From Haloglycomyces albus DSM 45210 (GTDB lineage: Bacteria > Actinomycetota > Actinomycetes > Mycobacteriales > Micromonosporaceae), in the NCBI RefSeq assembly GCF_000527155.1, contig NZ_AZUQ01000001.1, positions 1,296,554-1,360,553 on the forward strand: a DNA stretch of 64,000 nucleotides. The letters are read 5' to 3'. The notes beneath the pieces are model-generated. The model ran no database searches. It saw only the letters and a program-made list of their open reading frames with translations, and was not told the origin of the DNA. The translations under genes were made by a program, and so were the position numbers. Positions 27,218 through 35,365 of this stretch are shown piece by piece (the first letter of the stretch is position 1; every line of letters starts with the position of its first letter).

Positions 27218-28222
27218 CTAGTTGTACGCGTCGATGCGCAGGTGGCGGATGAGGTGCACATCCGTCATCGCACCGGTGGAGGCCGCGAAGCCGTACTTGT
27301 AACTGTCGGGAGCCTCGAACGGCACGGTGGCTTCGAGTGCGCGCACCCAGCCGTTCCCGTCCAGGAAGTCCATGTCCACAGTGACCTCCGGATTGTCGTG
27401 GCCGCTGACGGTCAGGCGCACGAGACGTTTGGCGATGTCACGGGTAAAGTCCCCCACCATGTGCGGCAGGGTCGATCCGTAGAGCGTGGTGTCGCCTTCC
27501 TCTCCGACGACCTCGTCGGTCGCGGTGGTGTCCAGCAGGCAGTACCCCTCGAGTCCGTCACCCGGGCCACGTAGAGCGATGTTCTCCGGTGCCCGTCCAC
27601 TGGTGTCGGACAGGTGGTCGGGAGCCTGATATTCGGCCGGGCAGCCTTCGCCGCGACCTTCGGAGTCGGCCGAGAAGTTCCCCCAGGCGTCGAGTCCCAG
27701 GCCGAGGAAGCCGCCTTCGATACCGGGATTGCCCACCAGCGGCGCATAGCCGAGGCTGCCGCCGTAACCGCCGACGTCCTCCACATCGGTGTCACCGTCG
27801 GTCAGGAAGAACGAAATGCCGTCGGCGCCTTCGTCGCTGTACTGCCATTGCGCGAAGGTCACTTCGATTCCCTGTTCAGCAGGAATCGGGTCATTGTGGA
27901 TAATCGAACCACGGCGGTTGTTGCCCTGGTCGGTCAGCATCAAATATCCGGGTTCCTTGCCGATACGAGGAACCGGTCCTATCAGGTCGTCCCCGCAGGC
28001 GGGTATGGCGGAGTCGGGGTCGGTTTCCGTGGCGGCGGTGAGACAGGCGTCGCCGTGGACGACCAGGTTGTCGTCGTATACGGCCGCGTTGTGAAAGTCC
28101 TCTTTTCCGTCGGCGAGGCTTTCGGGGATTCCGCCGCCCGATTGAGCCTGAGCCGCAGGTGCGGTGAGTATTCCCGACGCGATCATGATTGAACTGGCGC
28201 CCAAAAGCATCAAACGCTTCAC
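27218..28222 (-). CDS. Secreted L-type-lectin-like (concanavalin-fold) protein
   Basis: Encodes 334 residues. GTG at 28222 is preferred because AAAGGAG stands 5-6 bases upstream. The signal peptide (KRLMLLGASSIMIASGILT to APAAQAQ) is followed by a beta-sandwich of the legume-lectin type: EVTFAQWQYSDEGADGISFF, LTDGDTDVEDVGGYGGSLGY and GFLGLGLDAWGNFS. The GADGxxFFLxDG and xGGxLGxGxDxxGN signatures belong to bacterial L-type lectin domains. These bind calcium and sugars; Asp and Asn ligand residues are visible. No catalytic or anchoring domain follows, so this is a free extracellular carbohydrate-binding protein (inference). Confidence 0.8.
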   Translation of the reverse strand: MKRLMLLGASSIMIASGILTAPAAQAQSGGGIPESLADGKEDFHNAAVYDDNLVVHGDACLTAATETDPDSAIPACGDDLIGPVPRIGKEPGYLMLTDQGNNRRGSIIHNDPIPAEQGIEVTFAQWQYSDEGADGISFFLTDGDTDVEDVGGYGGSLGYAPLVGNPGIEGGFLGLGLDAWGNFSADSEGRGEGCPAEYQAPDHLSDTSGRAPENIALRGPGDGLEGYCLLDTTATDEVVGEEGDTTLYGSTLPHMVGDFTRDIAKRLVRLTVSGHDNPEVTVDMDFLDGNGWVRALEATVPFEAPDSYKYGFAASTGAMTDVHLIRHLRIDAYN

Positions 28223-28624
28223 AGGAGCTCCTTTCCGTAGTTCCTTGATGAGCACGAATCTTCATTCGGCACTGCGGAAGACCGTCCGTCAGTGCCTTGC
28301 GCTTATTCGGTCTGCGTTTACTCGAATAAAACGGCCAGGCACAGGTCAGAACTAGGAATGGCCGTTCGAGTACGGTTCCCGGACTGAATCTATCGAAGAA
28401 AAGGACACTACGGATGACTATGCGAAAAGAGCCCGGAATTGTTACCGGAATAATCCCATAGGGGGATAAAAGTGCAGTTGATAGGGGTTGAACTGTGTTT
28501 GTGCGAAAAGGAGGAACAATGCCACGAATGTGTTTTTTAAAGGACCGATCGAGCCCCGATACCATCGCGTCTCAATATGGCTACAGTAGACCGGGGCCCG
28601 ATCGAAAATCCCCATGGGAATTTC
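28223..28624. other. Intergenic stretch, 402 bp, with a possible small ORF
   Basis: Carries the promoter of the lectin-like gene on the minus strand. On the plus strand the only notable item is AAAAGGAGG at 28507 in front of ATG 28519 (described separately). I see no RNA gene. Confidence 0.4.
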
Positions 28625-28683
28625 CTATTGCGTCGGTGTGGGCATGTAGAACAGTTCCCATTGGAACCCATTGGGATCAATGA
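28519..28683 (+). CDS. Possible 54-residue small ORF with strong ribosome site
   Basis: AAAAGGAGGAACA directly precedes an ATG, an almost ideal Shine-Dalgarno arrangement. The predicted 54 residues (MPRMCFLKDRSSPD...) resemble nothing known to me and run into the 3' end of the VOC gene on the other strand. The strong site is the only evidence, and it may be a chance match. Confidence 0.2.
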   Translation: MPRMCFLKDRSSPDTIASQYGYSRPGPDRKSPWEFPIASVWACRTVPIGTHWDQ

Positions 28684-29038
28684 AGGTGCGACCGTACATG
28701 CCCGCTTCCTCCTCCATTTTGCGGCGATCCTCGTCGATCTCCTCGGTGGCGCCGTTCTGCAACGCCTTCCCCGTGATGTCGTTGACCTCCTCCTTGCTGT
28801 CAAGTGCGAGCGCGTAGGTGGCACCGATGGTGCTCTGGGTGTCGCTGATGGTGCGCTTGGTGAACATCTTGAAGAACTCGGGCTTCAGCAGCATCAGGTG
28901 GAGCTGGTCTTCCTTGATGACGATGCACGCGGCATTGTCATCGGTGAACATGGGGTTGATGTCCCAGCCGAGCTTTTGATAGAACTCCTTGGACGCGTCC
29001 AGGTCGGCGACGGGAAGATTGATGAACATCTTGGTCAT
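28625..29038 (-). CDS. VOC-family (glyoxalase/bleomycin-resistance fold) protein
   Basis: Encodes 137 residues, a single vicinal-oxygen-chelate domain: NLPVADLDASKEFYQKLGW (first beta-alpha-beta unit), LMLLKPEFFKMF and YGRTFIDPNGFQWELFYMP at the end. The C-terminal Glu of EL(F/Y) motifs is a typical metal ligand; His is not obvious at the N-terminal end (NLPVA), so metal binding is uncertain. The protein is of the PhnB/YaeR-like small type. A ribosome site, AAGGAG, precedes the ATG at 29038. It stands alone. Confidence 0.85.
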   Translation of the reverse strand: MTKMFINLPVADLDASKEFYQKLGWDINPMFTDDNAACIVIKEDQLHLMLLKPEFFKMFTKRTISDTQSTIGATYALALDSKEEVNDITGKALQNGATEEIDEDRRKMEEEAGMYGRTFIDPNGFQWELFYMPTPTQ

Positions 29039-29210
29039 GGTGAACTCCTTGGACTGTTTGACCCGTTGTGGCCGCTCAAGGAGCGGTCAACGGTGTCATT
29101 GTGCGGTTCTAAGGAGGTAGACGAGCCAAGTCTTGAGAATTCATCGCGGGATCGGGGATCTTCCGACGATTTTTTGAGCCGAGGCGGGATTGCACAAACT
29201 CCACTACAAA

Positions 29211-29252
29211 AGGCTGCGGGGTACGGAGGTGGTCCTCCGTACCCCGCAGCCT
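29211..29252. terminator. Perfect 19-bp hairpin with 4-base loop
   Basis: AGGCTGCGGGGTACGGAGG (29211-29229) pairs without mismatch with 29234-29252; the loop is TGGT. On the minus strand it is followed by TTTT, so it can act as an intrinsic terminator in that direction. I find no convincing minus-strand gene between it and 29519, which leaves its source transcript unexplained. Confidence 0.75.
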
Positions 29253-29519
29253 CAAAGGGTGTTAATTGAGGGTTTTCGTATGTTCGCCAATAAAGACACG
29301 CCGCAGGGGCCAGGTCGGTTGCGACATACATAAGGATTTTTTAAGGATACGTTTCCCCGGTGTTGAATTCGCTTGTGACGCGCTGATACACCGCGCGTCG
29401 GCAGGGAGAACGGTGCTCGATCCGAACGGGTCGAAAGTCGAAAACTCCTGGGCACGTATGGAGTGTGCTTAAGGTTGTCGCTGTATGGAGCAGGATTATG
29501 ATCCGTCTAACATGGGGGC

Positions 29520-30095
29520 ATGAATATTCGACTGTCCTTCGTTCCGGTCGGTCTCATGATGAGTGCCGGGCTCCTCAATCTTGTGATGAGTATTTTCGTC
29601 ATTTCTGCCACCGAGTCGCGCAATATCGGGTTCGCGCAGTTGACGGTCGGCGCAGTCCTCTTGGCCCTCGGTTTGGTCTATTGGCGTATCCCGTACCTGG
29701 CCATTACGCGCGACGCGCTGATATTTCCCTATCGGCCGTGGCAATTTCGAGTGGATATTCCAGAGGGCGCGACGCTCAAGGTCATTTATCCACATCTGTA
29801 TCTCACCGATTCTGAGGGACATTCGGAACGAGTGCCGGTGCGCTTGTCGTCGACACTCCACCGTGGTGACCTCGCTGAGCTGCGGGCGCGCTACGGAAGG
29901 GAAAAACCGTCGACGATGTCGTCCGACAGTCGGAAAGCCGGACGGTTAGCGGCGCGCCTACCGTGCGGCGACACGGAAGGTTCAACCGGTCGTCAGCCTG
30001 GGCGAAACGGCTGTGTGCCGTCGTCGCCAAGGGTGTCCAGGAGCGTGTCGAGTTGCGCGCGCAATTCTGTCATCGCGCTGGTTCCGACGTGTTGA
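29520..30095 (+). CDS. Small membrane protein, unknown function
   Basis: Encodes up to 191 residues. Two hydrophobic helices (~7-30, ~38-57) are followed by a soluble part with LAITRDALIFPYRPWQF and LSSTLHRGDLAELRARYG. The last ~60 residues are low-complexity, basic and serine-rich, and overlap the convergent MarR gene by 103 bases, so the true end may be earlier if a frameshift lies near 29900. I recognise no family; the layout (two helices plus a small beta domain) is like PH-domain-type membrane proteins, which is only a resemblance. Confidence 0.5.
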   Translation: MNIRLSFVPVGLMMSAGLLNLVMSIFVISATESRNIGFAQLTVGAVLLALGLVYWRIPYLAITRDALIFPYRPWQFRVDIPEGATLKVIYPHLYLTDSEGHSERVPVRLSSTLHRGDLAELRARYGREKPSTMSSDSRKAGRLAARLPCGDTEGSTGRQPGRNGCVPSSPRVSRSVSSCARNSVIALVPTC

Positions 30096-30460
30096 GCGAG
30101 TTCGGCCTCCAGCTCATGGAGTAGGCGCCCGGCGGTCCGCAGGTGCTCCCATCCCCGGTCGGTCACAAAGATCAGCTTACGGCGGCCTCCACCTGGATGT
30201 GGGCGACGCTCCACGTATCCGCGTTGCGCGAGATAGTCGACGATCTGTCCGGAGCCTTGTTTGGTGATGCCCAGCTTCTGTGCCAAGTCACTGCTGGTCA
30301 TGCCGCCGTCTTTGAGGATCTGAAAGGTGTAGCCGTGGATGGGGCGGAGGTCGCCGTATCCCGCTTCGTTCATACGCGACACGAACTCGGCTAGAAGGAG
30401 CTGATACGACATTCCAAGTTTGAAGAGCAGTTCGGATCGTTGAACGTCGGAGGTGGTCAT
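29993..30460 (-). CDS. MarR-family transcriptional repressor
   Basis: Encodes 155 residues from ATG 30460; an in-frame ATG at 30478 is also possible and neither has a strong ribosome site. The winged helix is MTSSDLAQKLGITKQGSGQIVDYL followed by AQRGYVERRPHPGGGRR, then KLIFVTDRGWEHL. MarR proteins dimerise and bind palindromes, releasing DNA on small-molecule or oxidant binding. The divergent AhpD-like gene starts 74 bases away, with two copies of a TGAGTAAA-type palindrome between them, so this protein probably represses both genes. Confidence 0.87.
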   Translation of the reverse strand: MTTSDVQRSELLFKLGMSYQLLLAEFVSRMNEAGYGDLRPIHGYTFQILKDGGMTSSDLAQKLGITKQGSGQIVDYLAQRGYVERRPHPGGGRRKLIFVTDRGWEHLRTAGRLLHELEAELAQHVGTSAMTELRAQLDTLLDTLGDDGTQPFRPG

Positions 30461-30469
30461 GAAACCATC

Positions 30470-30525
30470 TTGACACACATGAGTAAAGCGGGTTTACTTA
30501 CTTGAGTAAAGTTATTTTACTCAAG
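30470..30525. promoter_or_regulatory. Tandem palindromic operators and promoter
   Basis: Site 2 is CTTGAGTAAA-GTTAT-TTTACTCAAG (30501-30525), a perfect 10-bp inverted repeat. Site 1 is GAGTAAA-GCGGG-TTTACTT (30481-30499), the same motif with one mismatch, 20-23 bases away. A plus-strand promoter fits well: -35 TTGACA (30470-30475), 17-base spacer, -10 TTTACT (30493-30498). Site 1 lies across the spacer and -10 region, and site 2 runs into the ribosome site of the AhpD-like gene. Confidence 0.75.
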
Positions 30526-30534
30526 GAGGAAATG

Positions 30535-31071
30535 ATGACGTTTTACGAACACACGTATGAAACCGCTCCCGAGGGTGCCGTGAAACGTATGAAGGGCGTT
30601 GAACGACAGCTGGGCTTCGTCCCCGCCGCGGTAGCCCGAATGGCGACCGCTCCCGCCACTCTGGAAGGTTTTCAGACGATGAGTGCCTTGTTCGAAACCG
30701 TTTCACTGGAACCGATAGAACGCGAAGTCGTCATAATGACCGTCGCAGTCCGGTACGAATGCCGACTGTGCATCGCCATGCATTCGGCCAAACTGACAAA
30801 GCTCGAGGCAAGCGACGAATTGATCGGAGCGCTCCGGAACGGAAACCCGTTGGACGACCCACGCCTGGAGGCACTCCGCCACTTCACCCTCAACGCGATC
30901 GACAACCATGGACACGTCGACGAACCGACCATGGTGGCGTTCGACGACCACGGCTATACCCCACAACAGGCACTGGAAGTCGTCCTCGGAATCGCAGCAT
31001 ATACTCTCTCGACCTTTGCTAACCGCATGACCGACGCACCAATCGACGAACCCTTGCGGGCCTTCGCCTAA
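30535..31071 (+). CDS. Carboxymuconolactone decarboxylase / AhpD-like protein
   Basis: Encodes 178 residues. ATG 30535 is favoured because AAGGAGG lies 5 bases before it; ATG 30532 is in frame. The CMD domain contains VAVRYECRLCIAMHSAKL, with the E-x(n)-CxxC-x3-H arrangement of AhpD-type peroxidase partners and the redox-active CxxC. It should reduce or support peroxide or thiol-disulfide chemistry rather than decarboxylation. It is divergent from the MarR repressor, pointing to induction by oxidants or reactive organics. Confidence 0.87.
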   Translation: MTFYEHTYETAPEGAVKRMKGVERQLGFVPAAVARMATAPATLEGFQTMSALFETVSLEPIEREVVIMTVAVRYECRLCIAMHSAKLTKLEASDELIGALRNGNPLDDPRLEALRHFTLNAIDNHGHVDEPTMVAFDDHGYTPQQALEVVLGIAAYTLSTFANRMTDAPIDEPLRAFA

Positions 31072-31140
31072 CTGGCCGCCGAAACCGAAGCGGCCATCGA
31101 AGAACTGTGAGCCGTGAACCCGGGGCAGTGCTGTGGCAGT

Positions 31141-31515
31141 ATGGCCGCTATGAAGATTGGTAAAAAAGGAATCGTATTCGACACGGCGGACCTGGGCGCC
31201 GAGAGCACATTCTGGGCCGGGCTGCTGGGCGGCACCGTCGAAGCTACCGACGACTGGCACACCCTCGTCACCGAGGACGACTGGTATCTAGCCTTCCAGC
31301 TCGCCCCCGACCACGTCCCGCCCGAATGGCCCAACGGGACACTGCAACAGATCCACCTCGACCTCTGGGTCGACGATCCAGAGACAGCCCACGCGGAAGT
31401 CATGGCTTTGGGTGCGACAGTGCTGAAAGAAGTCGAAGACCTCGGCGAGCCGGACGTCTTTCAGGTCTATGCCGATCCCGCCGGGCATCCGTTCTGCCTC
31501 TGTTGGTCTAAATAG
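31141..31515 (+). CDS. VOC-family protein (glyoxalase-like)
   Basis: Encodes 124 residues from ATG 31141, or 121 from ATG 31150; no ribosome site decides. It is a single VOC domain: GIVFDTADLGAESTFWAGLLGG, YLAFQLAPDHVPPEWPNG, and HLDLWVDDPETAHAEVMAL ending in PDVFQVYADPAGHPFCLCW. This is the glyoxalase_6-like layout in which His and the C-terminal region bind metal or ligand. It follows the AhpD-like gene by 69 bases on the same strand, and may share its oxidant-linked regulation (inference). Confidence 0.8.
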   Translation: MAAMKIGKKGIVFDTADLGAESTFWAGLLGGTVEATDDWHTLVTEDDWYLAFQLAPDHVPPEWPNGTLQQIHLDLWVDDPETAHAEVMALGATVLKEVEDLGEPDVFQVYADPAGHPFCLCWSK

Positions 31516-31641
31516 ACCGGTACCGGCATGGGGTCCTGGAGCTTGCATGCGCTCAGGGCCCCACCGTCCAATCCGCTGCTCACACAACCGAGCATAAGAA
31601 AAACCTCGCCTCACCCCCGGTCGTGGACAGCACGCTCGGAA

Positions 31642-32328
31642 TCAGCGGGAGGCCGGATCGGAATAGGCGACGTCGTAGCCCACACGCATGCCGCCACGCT
31701 TGATCTTTATCCCACGCACCGAGAAATCGGACAACTCCGCCAGCGACGAAACATGCGTCCCACCGCAAAGCTCCTCACCGTGCCCCTCGATCTCCACCAC
31801 ACGACCATCGGCTCCATCCTGGACGCGTACCTTGTGATCAGCGGCGATGGCCGCGTTGACCCGCTCCACCACCTCACTCGACAGAGCCTCAAGATCAGGA
31901 CGTTCCTCCGGCGCAAGAAACTCGATGCGAGCCTGACCAGGGTTATGGCTATGCCCCCGGTACTCAAATCCCATGGAAGCGACGATCGCATGAATCAGAT
32001 GCCCACAGGTATGCAGCGCCGCGTGACGCAGCCGAGCCTCCGCATCGATCCGAGTCGTCACCGTCGCCCCCTCGGCGTGGACGAAATCCCCACTCAGACC
32101 CACCGTCAGAGACTCACCGTCGACTTTAAACGGAACCGCCTCCACACCGTCCACCGTGCCAACATCCGACGGTTGCCCACCGCCCTTGGGATGGAAGATA
32201 TTGTCGGCAACCACGATATAGCGCCCGTCCGCACCGTCCCGAACTTCGACGACACTGGTCTCCTGCTCAAAAAGATAGGTATTGCCCAAATACAGGTTGT
32301 TCTGCAACACGGCAGCCGCCTTTCCCAC
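31642..32328 (-). CDS. Alanyl-tRNA editing protein AlaX
   Basis: Encodes 228 residues from a GTG start. The N-terminal part has NIFHPKGGGQPSDVGTVDG, the conserved HPxGGGQPxDxG motif. The middle has ARLRHAALHTCGHLIHAI (HxxxH zinc ligands), and the C-terminal part LCGGTHVSSLAEL with the Cys and His zinc ligands. This is the editing domain of AlaRS without the synthetase, which removes serine or glycine wrongly attached to tRNA-Ala. It is a free-standing AlaX of the shorter type. The 31516-31641 spacer shows no obvious strong hairpin. Confidence 0.9.
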   Translation of the reverse strand: MGKAAAVLQNNLYLGNTYLFEQETSVVEVRDGADGRYIVVADNIFHPKGGGQPSDVGTVDGVEAVPFKVDGESLTVGLSGDFVHAEGATVTTRIDAEARLRHAALHTCGHLIHAIVASMGFEYRGHSHNPGQARIEFLAPEERPDLEALSSEVVERVNAAIAADHKVRVQDGADGRVVEIEGHGEELCGGTHVSSLAELSDFSVRGIKIKRGGMRVGYDVAYSDPASR

Positions 32329-32455
32329 GCTTCACAACAGAATTCACATCGGCCTGGTCGGTACCGGCAACGCCCGTAAGCGAAAACGACCAACCAAGGT
32401 ACATACTAGGCGACGCTGACAGAGCGTAGACAGCCGAATGCGACAATGCCCGTCT

Positions 32456-33073
32456 TCAATAACCCAAAGCCACGGCACCGGCGATCCCAATCAAAATAAG
32501 ACCCGTAACGACATTAACCGCGGCATTGACACCCGGCCGAACCAACACCGGACGCAGCACACCCACCAAACCAGCCAAGGTAAGGAACCACACGACCGTG
32601 ATCGTGCTCGCCAGAACGGCGAGCACACCAGCTTGCCACATCCCGCTGTCCGTGGCAATGAACTGGGGAATCAACGCAACGAAGAAGACGGCGGCTTTGG
32701 GACTGAGCAGATTGCACAACAATCCGCTGCGCAAGGACTGCCACGGGCCGAATCGAGCAGAAGGGGCCGCTTCCTCGGAGGAACCCGGTGGTTTGAACGC
32801 GGCGATGATCGCGGTGATACCGAGGTAGGCGAGATACGCCGCCCCGGCATAGCGAATCGCCGCGAAAGCGGTTGGGGACGCCGCTAGCAACGCTGACAGT
32901 CCGAAGGCCGTGATGGTGACCCATACGAACACTCCGGCGGCGATGCCGACGGCCGTCCACAAACCACTGCGGCGCCCACCTGAAACACAATTTCGCACGA
33001 CGACGGCGAAATCGGGTCCAGGAGAGGCGACGCCCAGGAACATAATTCCCGCAAAAGTAAAATAAGCTGTCAT
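32456..33073 (-). CDS. LysE-family exporter
   Basis: Encodes 205 residues. The ATG at 33073 overlaps the stop of the upstream gene as ATGA; GTG 33079 would be a longer alternative. Six membrane helices are visible, beginning FTFAGIMFLGVASPGPDFAVVV with the SPGPD motif near the first helix, then VWVTITAFGLSALLA, AYLAYLGITAIIAAF and LLSPKAAVFFVALIPQF. LysE/RhtB proteins export amino acids and related small molecules. Coupling to the 2OG oxygenase gene hints that the exported compound is a hydroxylated amino acid, which is an inference. Confidence 0.88.
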   Translation of the reverse strand: MTAYFTFAGIMFLGVASPGPDFAVVVRNCVSGGRRSGLWTAVGIAAGVFVWVTITAFGLSALLAASPTAFAAIRYAGAAYLAYLGITAIIAAFKPPGSSEEAAPSARFGPWQSLRSGLLCNLLSPKAAVFFVALIPQFIATDSGMWQAGVLAVLASTITVVWFLTLAGLVGVLRPVLVRPGVNAAVNVVTGLILIGIAGAVALGY

Positions 33074-33888
33074 GACCACGCTATGAGTCGACCGTTTGCA
33101 TTGATGCCGACGAAGAACGACAGCGTCACTCGACGACCGTCGCCCTGGTTCGGCTCCACCTTATGGTAGTTGCGTGGATCGAAGAACACCGCGTCGCCCA
33201 CCGAGGGACGAACCGACGAAACGGGATAGTCCTCCATCAGAGAAGGCGCGTAACCGTAGCCGTCGCGATGGTCCTCATCGCCTGGAGTCCAGCGCCTCCG
33301 GTACACGACCGCTTCGCCTCCGCTGTCCGGCATTGCCAAGTGGCAGTTGAAGGCCAGTTGGACGAGCGGCTCCTCGTCCATGACGCCGGGGAACTCCCGG
33401 ACGATCTCATCGAAGTGAATCCGCGCGCCCTGATTGATTTCGCGAATCATGCCGGAGAACAGCGCTTGTCCGTCGACCCTGGCCGGCTCGACCGCACTGC
33501 CCCAGGCCTTCCCGATACGGTCGAGGGCGGCGTCCAAGGGGTCGGAGCCGTCGAGGAGGGTGCCCCGCGTTTCATTCGACTGCTTCGCGTGATCCCAGTA
33601 TTCGGCGGCCAGGGAACCGCCCAGGTAGTAATCGAACGCCGCCGGACCGAGTTTCATGATCCGAGGTACCACGACCTGTTCGTCGTACGAGCCGAGTTCG
33701 CAGTGCTCGAGGCGCTCGATGATCGCGGCGCACTCCTGCGGGGTGAAGAATTCCTTTACTTGTAGCGCCGATGCCGTCCCGGCGGCAAGGCTGACGATCT
33801 GGTCACGAGCGAGTTCGGGGGCGGTCGTGATGTCGAAGAGAGTGTGGGTAGGGGTGGGAGTTCCGGAGTTACCGGTGTTCGTATCCAT
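33070..33888 (-). CDS. 2-Oxoglutarate/Fe(II)-dependent oxygenase
   Basis: Encodes 272 residues. The ATG at 33888 has GGAGAACA in front; a 31-residue extension upstream has no ribosome site. The double-stranded beta-helix metal triad is His158-x-Asp160 in ARIHFDEI and His242 in NYHKVEP, with Arg252/253 (GRRVTLSFFVG) to bind 2-oxoglutarate. The layout fits prolyl-4-hydroxylase-like oxygenases acting on free amino acids or peptides, but I cannot name the substrate. It is followed by the LysE exporter with ATGA overlap. Confidence 0.82.
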   Translation of the reverse strand: MDTNTGNSGTPTPTHTLFDITTAPELARDQIVSLAAGTASALQVKEFFTPQECAAIIERLEHCELGSYDEQVVVPRIMKLGPAAFDYYLGGSLAAEYWDHAKQSNETRGTLLDGSDPLDAALDRIGKAWGSAVEPARVDGQALFSGMIREINQGARIHFDEIVREFPGVMDEEPLVQLAFNCHLAMPDSGGEAVVYRRRWTPGDEDHRDGYGYAPSLMEDYPVSSVRPSVGDAVFFDPRNYHKVEPNQGDGRRVTLSFFVGINANGRLIAWS

Positions 33889-34088
33889 TGTTCTCCATCG
33901 ATGTAGAGGTCCTGATGTAAGTATGTCCTTGAAGTGGCGTACCCGAGTGCCAAGGCAGGGAGGAGTTCTGCCGTGACTCATCAGTGTCCACTCAGTTACT
34001 TATAGCAGTTCTCTTGCGACAGAGCAATAGTCACTGAGAATAATCTTTGTCCTACTTAGGTAAGAATGTGGATGTAGTGCGAATCCAG

Positions 34089-34502
34089 CTACGCTACCAA
34101 GGACGCTTCGGCTGTTTCGTGCACTGCCAGCCAACGGTAGCCACGCTCCGCTTCAGGAGAATCCACAAGCGTCGCCGTGACTAGGCGACTGGTCTGATCG
34201 CGTCCAACGGAATGAGTTTCGCGAAACCGGACCACGTTCACGTGTTGGTTCTGAACTATGACGACCACGTCCGAAATCGTGATGTTCAGGCCTGGCTGCG
34301 CATTGCGGGCTGCCGGTAGCTGTGCCGCGAGCTCAGGTCCCGACACAACGCCGCCGTCGACCGACACCAGACTGAAGTCCTCATGCTGTGCGGCGAGAAA
34401 CCGGTCCAGAACCTCGGGCGCTGCCTCGGTGCCGAGCCAGAAGGCGAGATCACGATGGAGAGCCTCGATTTCCATCGAGACGGAGTGCAATGGGTCAGGC
34501 AT
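34089..34502 (-). CDS. SnoaL-like / DUF4440 protein
   Basis: Encodes 137 residues; GAAGGA lies about 9 bases before the ATG. It has the cone-shaped NTF2-like fold pattern of DUF4440: LHRDLAFWLGTEAAPEVLDRF, HEDFSLVSVDGGVVSGPEL and TISDVVVIVQNQHVNVVRF, ending RWLAVHETAEASL. Such proteins include small-molecule isomerases and accessory proteins, and many bind ligands without known activity. It is alone on its strand. Confidence 0.75.
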   Translation of the reverse strand: MPDPLHSVSMEIEALHRDLAFWLGTEAAPEVLDRFLAAQHEDFSLVSVDGGVVSGPELAAQLPAARNAQPGLNITISDVVVIVQNQHVNVVRFRETHSVGRDQTSRLVTATLVDSPEAERGYRWLAVHETAEASLVA

Positions 34503-34683
34503 GGAGAAGTTCCTTCCGGCGTTGTGAGGCAGCGGCGTTCATGATGCATAGTCGGTCCGGCCTTCTTAACGGCCGCGATTGAATCGTCGATTTCTGCGAG
34601 GTTGTTATCCGGGATAATACCCGGTCGTTAGGTGACGATACTTCCGCTGAGTTTTCCTGTTTGAAGGAACGGGCAGACGCCGT

Positions 34684-35046
34684 TCATATCAAGACGATCG
34701 TGGATACGGCCAGAGCAGCCGAAATTGCCATACCAGCGATTGTCGCAGGACGATGGACCCCGATGTCGGAGTCATGATAGTTCGGATTGAGGACGAACGT
34801 AGCGGATGACCCCGCTACTCCCGACGCGACGATTCCACTGATGAGCACTATGTTGACATCGAGGTCGGAAATATCGAGGAAAAGCCCGGTGGCCAGGATG
34901 GCAATCAAGGGAGTAAGTACGTATTTCTCATCGAGCAGATACCAACCAAGTCGGCGTTCCAATTTCGTACCTTTTGGGCGGAAGGCACCGACAACGGTTG
35001 CCGTGAGGATCAATAGAACCTGAATCATGGAGACGATCCAAAACAT
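34684..35046 (-). CDS. Small membrane protein, four helices
   Basis: Encodes 120 residues with about four hydrophobic segments (WIVSMIQVLLILTATVVG, YVLTPLIAILATGLFLDI, VNIVLISGIVASGVAGSS, and PATIAGMAISAALAVSTIV). A conserved-looking loop GAFRPKGTKLERRLGW lies between the first two. The ribosome site AAAGGA is 5 bases before the ATG, so translation is credible. I recognise no family. Confidence 0.65.
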   Translation of the reverse strand: MFWIVSMIQVLLILTATVVGAFRPKGTKLERRLGWYLLDEKYVLTPLIAILATGLFLDISDLDVNIVLISGIVASGVAGSSATFVLNPNYHDSDIGVHRPATIAGMAISAALAVSTIVLI

Positions 35047-35365
35047 AGAGTCCTTTCCGACGGGCGGAATCCCGTTGGGATACCGGTACTCGATGAACTC
35101 ATTCTCCCATTCGAGCCAATTTCAATGAGATCTGCTGCCGTGGAAATGCTCAGGGCTACTTCGATGTCGTTTCCCATACACGGTTCCGTTGAGAACGATC
35201 TATACGGCCGTTTCGGCGGTAGTCCAAAGGGAACCCACCCTAATGCCGGCAATGCCACTCGGGTACTCCGGCGATTGTCAGGGAGGCACGACGCGATAAT
35301 CGGCTGAAGCGTTCGACCCACGTATCAGGTCGCGAGCTTCAGCCGACTGTCGGTCTATTATTACG
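35047..35365. other. Intergenic stretch, 319 bp
   Basis: Separates two minus-strand genes. It holds the M20 terminator (listed) and presumably the promoter of the small membrane protein near 35050-35100. Apparent open frames here lack ribosome sites. Confidence 0.4.
35301..35345 (-). terminator. Hairpin terminator after the M20 peptidase gene
   Basis: CGGCTGAAGC (35301-35310) pairs with GCTTCAGCCG (35336-35345), and CGACC/GGTCG pairs within the loop. It lies 20 bases beyond the stop of the minus-strand M20 gene and is followed on that strand by ATTAT. Confidence 0.65.

Noticed and set aside
29035-29455. Minus-strand frames around the 19-bp hairpin
   Set aside because: They translate the hairpin itself and lack ribosome sites; a small RNA is the better explanation.
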